DNA of 64,000 bases from Apostichopus japonicus. Lineage: Eukaryota > Echinodermata > Holothuroidea > Aspidochirotida > Stichopodidae. The DNA lies in assembly GCF_037975245.1 (NCBI RefSeq), contig NC_092582.1, positions 25,150,077 to 25,214,076 of the forward strand, given 5' to 3'. This document shows positions 54,928-64,000 of the stretch, in pieces; the first letter of the stretch is position 1, and each line of letters begins with the position of its first letter. The position numbers and the translations under genes were made by a program. The notes below the pieces were generated by a model, which did no database searches, was not told the DNA's origin, and saw only the letters and a program-made list of their open reading frames with translations.

Positions 54928-55010
54928 ATTTACTCCGTTCCTCGCTTATCTGTCTCCTCACAACCTTAGCACCCATTCTAATGTGACCATAATGTCCATG
55001 GTAGCCCAAA
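54928..55010 (+). mobile_element. Solo remnant of a DIRS left end
   Basis: AATTTACTCCGTTCCTCGC, then TTATCTGTCTCCTCACAAC and TTAGCACCCATTCTA, follow the left edge of the element at 39388 base for base with scattered changes. Similarity fades after about 80 bp. No matching right end or coding part is nearby. Confidence 0.7.
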
Positions 55011-58000
55011 ACCAGTGAGTTTTGGACTTTCTAGCCAGTTAACTGCATTTCTAATTTACCTCAGGATTTTTAATAAATATTGAGAATGTTAGTCCTTGAA
55101 CTATATCAAAAAAAAAAACAAATTATCAAAAATTCACCACAGGCAGCAAAATTTAAAGGTCTGACACCTGTACCCGATCAATGATTTGATGAAAAGTTTG
55201 GTCCTGGTCTTGACATTCCTTTTGAAAAAAATTTGTTTTAAACTTGCTCTTTACTTTCATTGTTGTTGAGCTGTCCGGCTTTGAAAGAACGTTCAGCTTC
55301 ACAGTCATCGTAACTGGGGAATTTCTGATGTAAAGCTGGTAAATTAATGTATTTCTAGTTTTGTCAAGTTTTGAAAATTCCAGACAGAGTGGGAAATGAA
55401 CCAAAGTGTGATTCCCAAAACACCAGTTATTCAGAAGCCAGTTGGAAAAGGTGGGAATACCAAAATATTTTATTTGTGCAATTAAACAATATTTACTCAG
55501 GAATAACCAACAAACCTGGGCCCATGATTTTCAAATATTTGGATAATTCTAAACAGAATGACCTAGATTCATTTTACCTATTGAAATAATGCCTCTAGTA
55601 TCCTGGCATGTTTGAAACAGTTGCTGAACTTGAAAGTCAAAACATTACAAGTGAAAGGAACCTATTTGCATATTTTGGTCTTGGGGAAAAAATATGTGTG
55701 GAAAAATCTTGTTGAAAAATCCATGGAAAAATTAGACAGAATTGATCAGTTTTGGAACATTAAGTAGTGTGATATAGTGATGAGAACAGGTACCTGGGGG
55801 ACCAACCAAATAAAGTTACTACCCGGTTCAAACCAGGTTTAAACCGTTCCTGCCCGGTCTGGACATTGACTAACATCTTTTTTCCATTTTTGGTTGCATT
55901 CATATTTGAAGTAATGAATGGGAGGAAAAAACTTCATGGGTTGATTAACATTGTTTCTACAGACGTACCAACTCGATCAATATATAGGCCTAGTTGGGTT
56001 TTAGGTTGAATGTGTAATGAACAGGTTCCTGGGGGGACCAACTGGAATAAGCAGAGGGGTGGGTACTTAGGTGCAAATTTCTGGATCGTTCCCATCACTA
56101 GTATCATGTGTCAAAGGTCAGCCAAAACCCTCTTAAATGTACAAACATTACGTGCCAAGTTCTTTGTCTATGCACTGTAATTGATTTAGCATGCAGTTTG
56201 TGGTTTGAATGTTTGCCAGGGGCTCATGGCTTGGAGGAAATAATTATTGAGTTAGCCGATAACCTCATGAGCGTTGTACTCCCACTATTTCCTTAAGTCT
56301 TGTTAGGGTTGGTGTACAAGTGAGGATTGAAGGATGTAGTGATGTAGGAATGTCACCAAGTTTAAATGGGTTGTACGGTAACCAGATGTACTGTACAAAG
56401 TGAGCATATATACTGTATGTTTCAGGGAGATTGTCTTTAGTTGGGATAGCTGCATGGAGATGGCCACCAGTGTGTCTAACTTTAGGGAAGTAGTTGGTAC
56501 ATGAAGGTGGCTTTTAGTATGTAAAAGAACTAATAGTTGGTACACTAGTACACTGTATACAGTAGGAAAAGTGCCATTAGTTAGTGCACTAGTACACTGT
56601 AGGTGGCCAATAGTAGTTAAAGTTCCATTAGTTAGTGCACTAGTACACTGTACACTGTACACTGTAGGTGGCCACTAGTAGGTAAAATATTATCTGGGCT
56701 GGTGCATAAGCAGCCATGAAGTGTTTTTTAGTGAAGTAGGTGGTTTCTATGAAGTAAGGTTTAGAATGGAAGTCTATACATATGTGTATGTGGGTTTGCT
56801 GATGTTGTGTTGATAATTTGTGGACACTGACTTTCTTTGCTTGTTGCTTCATGAGTATTGATTGTAAGACATGGCTTTATTTGAATAGGGAAAAGAGGTG
56901 ATGTAAAGAGGCAACATTTCTGTCTTTTAGAAACCACTCATAGTTCAGAATAGTTCAGTGTTTCAAAACTTTTAGACAGACGGTTAGCAGATTTGGTTTT
57001 GATGTTGGCGTTTTGAGTTTTTAGGCTTGATATTCCAAATACTGTATATCCTTGGTATCGGTTGTTTGACTGATTGCAGCATACTACAGTTGATAGCATG
57101 AGTAAAAAGTACTGATGAATAATGTATGCAGTAGAAGGTGAGATGCTATGTATGTACAGTACTGTATAAGTACCATGTGTAGAAGTACCATGTGTAGCAC
57201 ATTAAAATATTGCTGGTAATGTGATATAGCAGATTTAAAATCCTTTTTTTTCCCCATGGTACTGCTAATGTAACAAATGGATCATACAGGCTGGCTTGTT
57301 CTAAGTTCTTTAACTAATTCTGGTAGTTTCCGGGGTGGGGGGGGGGTGGGCGGGGGTGAAGGATGAAGCGATGAGAGGGCAAAGGTGTGGTGAGATGTAG
57401 TTGAGGATACACTGAAGTTTTCATCCTTTCAAGTGTTGTACATTTGTTACTGGGTAGTAGTAGTTAGGTTGTGCCTTCACATATACTCAAGGAATTACAC
57501 AGTCACAAGTTAGAATATAAATAAACGTCTGTATTAATTATACTGCATGTCTCCATATGCTCATCATCCTTCTGGACTTAATTAGCTAGTTATCCTTAAT
57601 ACTACAATTTCAATCAGCTCTGGCATTTCATGTTAAAATGAACAAACCTTGTATTATAATGCAAATGGGCAAATCCACAAGCCACATCAATGCATTGACA
57701 TATTTGAAAATATATATTTTTTTTAAGTAGTAAGAATTTTTTTGCTGCTTATTTACAGTATCAGTGTGGTTTGGCATTGTGTTATATCATTAATATTATG
57801 ATTTGGCTATGACTTACAGTATTATATCTCTTTAGCTTTAGCTTCCTTCCCTATTGACATCAATCTTTGTTTTCTTTGCGTGGAAGAAGACGGAGTCATG
57901 CTCTCCCACTCAAAACAGAATATCAGAGTTATTTCCTACCAAAGGTTGAAACAAACTGTTTCATAGCTACTCGGCGGTTACACTCACCGTTAACGAAAGC

Positions 58001-59649
58001 AAAGGGATAGAAGGTTTATAACATCTCCTTGTGAATCAAAATTAAACTGAAGTCTTTAGTTGTACAAAAAAAAAAGTCTTAAAAGATCTGTTTACATTTG
58101 AGGAGATACTATTCTGACAAGCCCAGTGGTCTATCTAAATGTTCACCACTAGAATGTGAGGTGCTTCTTTCTTGGAGTCCAATTATTTATTTTTTTTTTG
58201 GCCATATTTGGCATTCGGTACTGAGCAGTAGAGTGCGATTGGGTTGCTGTTACCGTATCAAGTTACACATTGTCAACTTGAAGGAGTTATCACCTGTGAT
58301 AAAATATTTGTACAGAGAGTGAGAGGATGGATTGTGAAAGAGAGGCAAGGAACAGAGAGGCCAAATTTTTCGCAAGTTTGCAACCAAAACAATTACTGTG
58401 GTATGAATGCTCATTTTACATGATCAGCATCTCTTAATGCGTGGAGAGAACATACATTCTGTGAGAGGAAAATACATTCAAGTATCAGAGATGTTATCTT
58501 TCCATAAAATTAAATAATTGTCTCAACTCATAACATTTTGTGATCAAAACAATGTTTCAAATGTTACCTGATAGTTTCAGAAACAATTCAACAGTAACTT
58601 TGAACTTCGAACCATGAGGGCTCAGTCGCTTAGGGCTTGTTGTCGAAAGTTGTGGTACTAAGAAGGCCAAATGTTATCATATTTGAGTGCACACAGCCTA
58701 TAGCACAAACTTCGTTATATACAGTAGCTCTACATGAGGGAAAGTAACCTTACAATCAGACGCATACTAATGTGTTCAATGAGTACTAAAGATCACAGAA
58801 GTCTGTGCTTACAGATGGCAAGAATGTTAACAGACAATTGGTTAGGGACTATTAGCCAATCAAATCACAGGAAATTTGGAAAGCATCATTGACTATGTTA
58901 AGCATGAAAATCTTGTACCCGGTTGATTGTTATGATAAATTTGTTGTGAAACATTTGTAATGAACATCTATTGTTGTGAATGTGTGATTGAAAAATACCC
59001 ATGATGCACTCTTTTGTAAAGCGGTAACAATGTTGATACAAATAACAATCAGAGGTTTATGTAGTAATATATATTCAATATTAAAGGCAATGTAAGAATG
59101 AATGAAAATATACATGAATGCATTGTTGAAATAAATGTAAAGCTGATCGTTATTAAAGTAAGATATTTACGTTGTACATGATATGAGTACTTGGAATCAA
59201 CAACACTAGGCCACCAGACTCTTTTTTAATGACCGGTTTGGAAAGTCGGAGGTTCGGATGAAAATGGTTTGGATAACCCGGGTTTTAACCTTAATTACAT
59301 ACTGTACCATACGCGTGGTTGTTTTTAACAGTTTGGTTTTCTCGTACCTGGTTCTGTTAGTCACACTGGCAACCTTGCCATTACAACCTAGTATTGAGTC
59401 CTGGTTGGCCGACATGGACCATTGATCCTCAAACTGTTGGATAAGACCTGCACTACTTGATTTGTATCTATTGTTGGGATATAATGAGTACTTTTGTATG
59501 ACTGGTTTCACAGCATGGTGTTGTGGTTGAAGCAATGGGGTATTGCTTTCCAAACATGGTCCTTGTTACCATCAAAGTCTTCTCAGAGAATAGTAACCTT
59601 CGTACTTTTTGAAGTGAGATGTGAACTTTCTCATCTAGCACAAGCAGGT
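55011..59649 (+). other. Intron 2 of the EGF gene, middle part
   Basis: No exon is recognised. Short repeats of GTACACTAGTACACTGTA type occur near 56540-56670, and a G-rich stretch capable of quadruplex formation lies near 57331-57356. Confidence 0.5.
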
Positions 59650-61088
59650 AACAGTACTGTATGTACACAGACCTCAGCTACAGTATATAGACGGACTCGG
59701 CTAGAGTGTACAGACCTCAGCTAGAGTATAGACGGAACTCGGCTAGAGTGTACAGACCTCAGCTAGAGTATCGACAGAACTGGGCTAGAGTGTACAGACC
59801 TCAGCTAGAGTATCGACAGAACTCGGTTAGAGTGTACAGACCTCAGCTAGAGTATAGACAGAACTCGGTTAGAGTGTACAGACCTCAGCTAGAGTATAGA
59901 CAGAACTCGGTTAGAGTGTACAGACCTCAGCTAGAGTATAGACAGAACTCGGTTAGAGTGTACAGACCTCAGCTAGAGTATAGACAGAACTGGGCTAGAG
60001 TGTACACAGACCTCAGCTAGAGTATAGACAGAACTCGGCTAGAGTGTACAGACCTCAGCTAGATTATAGAGACAGAACTCGGCTAGAGTGTACAGACCTC
60101 AGCTAGATTATAGACAGAACTCGGCTAGAGTGTACAGACCTCAGAGCTCTATAGTATCGACAGAACTCGGCTAGAGTGTACACAGACCTCAGCTAGAGTA
60201 TAGACAGAACTCGGCTGGAGTGTACACAGACCTCAGCTAGATTATAGACAGAACTCGGCTAGAGTGTACACAGACCTCAGCTAGAGTATAGACAGAACTC
60301 GGCTAGAGTGTACACAGACCTCAGCTAGAGTATAGACAGAACTCGGTTAGAGTGTACACAGACCTCAGCTAGATTATAGACAGAACTCGGTTAGAGTGTA
60401 CACAGACCTCAGCTAGAGTATAGACAGAACTCGGCTAGAGTGTACAGACCTCAGCTAGAGTATAGACAGAACTCGGTTAGAGTGTACACAGACCTCAGCT
60501 AGAGTATAGACAGAACTCGGCTAGAGTGTACACAGACCTCAGCTAGAGTATAGACAGAACTCGGCTAGAGTGTACAGACCTCAGCTAGAGTATAGACAGA
60601 ACTCGGCTAGAGTGTACACAGACCTCAGCTAGAGTATAGACAGAACTCGGCTAGAGTGTACACAGACCTCAGCTAGAGTATAGACAGAACTCGGCTAGAG
60701 TGTACACAGACCTCAGCTAGAGTATAGACAGAACTCGGCTAGAGTGTACAGACCTCAGCTACAGTATAGACGAACTGGGCTAGAGTGTACAGACCTCAGC
60801 TAGAGTATAGACAGAACTCGGCTAGAGTGTACAGACCTCAGCTAGAGTATAGACAGAACTCGGCTAGAGTGTACACAGACCTCAGCTAGAGTATAGACAG
60901 AACTCGGCTAGAGTATACACAGACCTCAGCTAGAGTATAGACAGAACTCGGCTAGAGTATACACAGACCTCAGCTAGAGTATAGACAGAACTCGGCTAGA
61001 GTGTACACAGACCTCAGCTAGAGTATAGACAGAACTCGGCTAGAGTGTACACAGACCTCAGCTAGAGTATAGACAGAACTCGTCTAGG
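59650..61088. repeat. 42-44-bp satellite made of two alternating 21-22-bp monomers
   Basis: About 33 copies. Each unit joins monomer 1 (ACCTCAGCTAGAGTATAGAC) to a related monomer 2 (AACTCGGCTAGAGTGTACAC). The two share the CTCRGCTAGAGTRTA core. A CA dinucleotide gain distinguishes 42- from 44-bp units. Confidence 0.96.
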
Positions 61089-61404
61089 TTTGGGATTGTT
61101 GTCGGTATTGGTCAAATGTCATTTGGTGATTTCAGCATATAATATGGGTGAAAATCGGAAACACCTCTGTTCACTAGCTGAGATAGCAGCCTTGATGTTT
61201 TTGTAGTGTCCTTCATATGTTAACCTTCCTACTATAATGTTATATTGTATTTATATGATACAAACAAATGAGAAATGAATTATGAAATCAAAATAGTGTT
61301 TGTTCGTGTTTTTCATGAATGTATAATTTTAGCAGACCAACCTCTTCCAATGAAAGAGATTATTTGAGATCTGCCCATTTGTAAAGACAAACATTGCAGA
61401 TGTA

Positions 61405-61440
61405 TCCATCTCCCCCCTCCCCCCCCCCCCCCCCCCCCCT
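61405..61440. repeat. Poly-C tract
   Basis: A near-pure C run of about 30 bases within CTCCCCCCTCC sequence. Its length may be inexact in any assembly. Confidence 0.9.
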
Positions 61441-62036
61441 GTTTGTGATGTTTCAATCACAGTTGCCCATCGTTTCCTACCAAGTAAGTCATACCACCAT
61501 CTTCACACCATAAAATCCATTGAGTGACTCATAAGAAGCAGAGTCAGATTTTATCAACATAATTAAGTTGTGTTTTGTATAATTAACTTAAAGTTGGGGT
61601 GACTGTGGGAGGATAATGGCTTTAAACCAAGCCGACCAAGATCACAACCCTTTTAATTTGAGGTAATCACCTAAACATTTGCTATAAACAGAGAACAAAC
61701 AAATCATTTAAGGTCTTTAACTCGTTTCAAATGTAGTTAATGTCATCAAAGGGATTAAGAAGAGGAATGCAGTTTATATTTGTTGCCCAAAACAAAACCA
61801 AATAGATTAATGGATGCATGGTACATAGCTACTTGACAAGACTCTTGTCTCTGTTTGCCATCTGCTGTCAGTGTTTTCACATGTAACTGACTTGATTCTA
61901 ATCTGGAATAAACTAAAACTTGATTTCGTAGTTGTCATTTATTCATCCTTGGTTTCGTAAAGGCTATCCATTGCTGAAACTGCACATCATTGTGCGCCTT
62001 GTTATATTCACACGGCTGTTGGCTGTTTCTGCAGTA

Positions 62037-62515
62037 CTCAAGTCGAAGTCCAGTGTATGTCACCACAATGGATTTGAATGCTCCTCACTTAGGTATCAAG
62101 TCCAAGTCCAGTGTATGTAGCCACAATGGATTTGAATGCTCTTCCTAGGTACCAAGTCCAAGTCCAGTGTATGTAGCCTCAATGGATTTGAATGCTCCTC
62201 ACCTAGGTATCAAGTCAAAGTCCAGTGTATGTAGCCACAATGGATTTGAATGCTCCTCACCTAGGTATCAAGTCAAAGTCCAGTGTATGTAGCCACAATG
62301 GATTTGAATGCTCCTCACCTAGGTATCAAGTCCAAGTCCAGTGTATGTAGCCTCAATGGATTTGAATGCTCCTCACCTAGGTATCAAGTCCAAGTCCAGT
62401 GTATGTAGCCACAATGGATTTGAATGCTCCTCCTAGGTATCAAGTCCAAGGCCAGTGTATGTAGCCTCAATGGATTTGAATGCTCCTCACCTCTAGGTAT
62501 CAAGTCCAAGTCCAC
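62037..62515. repeat. 58-bp minisatellite
   Basis: Eight copies containing TCAAGTCCAAGTCCAGTGTA, TGTAGCCACAATGGATTTG and AATGCTCCTCACCTAGGTA. Variants have GCCTCAATGG or lose the CACC. Confidence 0.94.
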
Positions 62516-64000
62516 TGTTAAGGGGCCACTGGAAGTTTAATGATGTGTGTTACAAGTAAATAATGGAATATCTGTCAAAATTCAAGCCGTTTATTCCTTA
62601 CTTTTGATCAGATAATTTCATATATATGCCTATATTTTCTTTCTTTATTTCCAGTGAGGATATGTTCACATTTAATTCCAGTCTGATGTGGAGTTTCATT
62701 GTTTTCTAAGGTCATGTGATTTATTGGTTTTTGAGGACACTTTTCTAGTGTTTTATACCAATAAATGACATTGCTTGTATTTACTTAGCAGATAGTTTTC
62801 TGCTTATACAGTATGCAGTCTATTTAACAATGCTGTGATCCCAAGTGAACAGGAGAGGTTGTTTTTTTTTTACGAGTATCCTTCACAATGGAACATATTT
62901 GGTGATGAGGTTTACAAGGTACTGTACACACACATAAACTATTAAAGTATTGAGTTCGTGTGTCTGCTTTGAGTGGAATCAATAGCCCTATATGCACTTA
63001 AGCTGGGTTCTAGTTTTGCCAGCAGTCTAAATGCCCATTTATTTTTGCCATAGGGAGAGGAGGACATGTGACCTGTTGTTGTTATTCTCTTGAATTTTTG
63101 TTTTGTTTTTTGTATTCACCCCTCGCCTTTTTGTTTACGGGCGAGTTTCTGCATAAAACGCTGTCACTACTCACGGCCGAGCAGCACGCAACAGGCGGCC
63201 TTGAAAGGTGGGAGGTTGTTGGTGTCATAACAATGGATACCAGGAAAGCTAGGCATTTGTGGCCAAATACTCGACGCCACCACATTAGTGCGCAGGCCGT
63301 CAGTACGGCAGGTCGATAGGTTCTAATGGAACAGAGGAATAGTTGGAATGATCGATTCTGTTAATGGGAATTCCAACACATGCTGCATTTTTTAAAGAAA
63401 ACTTGATTTTTGGCAAAGAAGCAGAATCCCTGGATACATGCGAAATTGATCGCTCTCGGACAGAATAGTATCAGTTTGATTGGCTCAGCCAGCTTTAAAA
63501 AATGCAATCAATAGGAACTTGTTGTTCGAGCCAAAAAAAAGTTTGTTTGCTAGATCGCATAATTCAGGCAATCACGATCTCTTTTTTTAAATTTTTTATC
63601 TCTGTGTTTTGTGAAAGGCTCACCCACCTGTTGAAAGATGATTTGAGTAATTTTGAATTTTTTTATGGTATGGGCGGGGGGGGGGGTGGTGGTGGGGAGG
63701 GGAATTTATATATGTGTATGAAATTGAATTTCCTCCAGTTAATCAAAAGATCCTTAAAATTGATGAGTATGATTATGACAAAATGTATGTATTCACTTGT
63801 CAATTTTATGCTTAAGCCTCTGAGGCTTTATAATGAAAATTTCAATGCCAAGATAGTAGTACTTCAAGGCTAACGTTAGACACTTACCCATGCCAAGTGC
63901 TGGATAATGTATCTCAGAAAATGAACTCTGAAGTTACACTTTAATAATAGTACGTTTAGCTCCCAAAGGAAAAACGACTTAAAGACCAATTCATCAACAT
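62516..64000 (+). other. Intron 2 of the EGF gene, window end
   Basis: No exon with the missing EGF cysteines is seen. A poly-G tract is at 63675-63705. Short frames here have no recognisable family. Confidence 0.5.

Noticed and set aside
59706-60020. Repetitive protein with YRPQLEYRQNSVRV units
   Set aside because: It is a reading of the 42-bp satellite units and ends as soon as a 44-bp unit shifts the frame.

Overview
The window looks like animal nuclear DNA: AT-rich, with long introns, spliced genes with good GT/AG junctions, tRNA-derived SINEs, short hAT-type elements, a DIRS retrotransposon and many minisatellites. A cilium gene, several SINE families and a DIRS element together suggest a marine deuterostome, most likely an echinoderm such as a sea cucumber or urchin. 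That assignment is inference from content; I could not search a database.

Left part (1-10 kb). The minus strand carries CFAP157, a coiled-coil cilium and flagellum protein. It can be assembled from seven coding exons (8394 down to 749) with every splice phase consistent, giving 521 codons in the window. A consensus donor at its left end implies that the last coding exon lies beyond position 1. Its introns hold minisatellites, including a 99-bp array in intron 5 whose units each repeat the exon 5 end and its 5' splice site. SINEs also occur here. A CRE palindrome and an X-box-like site near 9.9 kb may mark the promoter.

Middle part (10-28.8 kb). No gene is firmly supported. This stretch holds SINE pieces, a possible Penelope-type fragment with a hammerhead-like core, a 166-bp fold-back element, TA microsatellites, two or three non-autonomous hAT-like elements, and minisatellites at 14.7, 25-27 and 27.5 kb. 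One hAT-like element (25776-26678) has a perfect 8-bp target duplication and interrupts a minisatellite.

Right part (28.8-64 kb). A plus-strand gene begins with a signal-peptide exon (28886-28961). Its phase and reading frame join it to an EGF-like exon at 52617-52692, and it then runs out of the window. The first intron is about 23.7 kb. It contains a DIRS-type tyrosine-recombinase retrotransposon (39388-46262) with identical inverted terminal repeats and a clean internal complementary region, but broken coding sequence. It also contains a 2.4-kb array of CCAAT-box units (46737-49172) and a palindromic GTAC-rich array (50775-51430). The second intron carries an old DIRS terminal remnant, a two-monomer satellite (59650-61088) and a 58-bp minisatellite.

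Most long open frames outside the two spliced genes are produced by tandem repeats or by remains of mobile elements. I found no convincing wholly new protein system. The most unusual signals are the splice-donor array in CFAP157, the CCAAT array and the structurally intact but coding-dead DIRS element.
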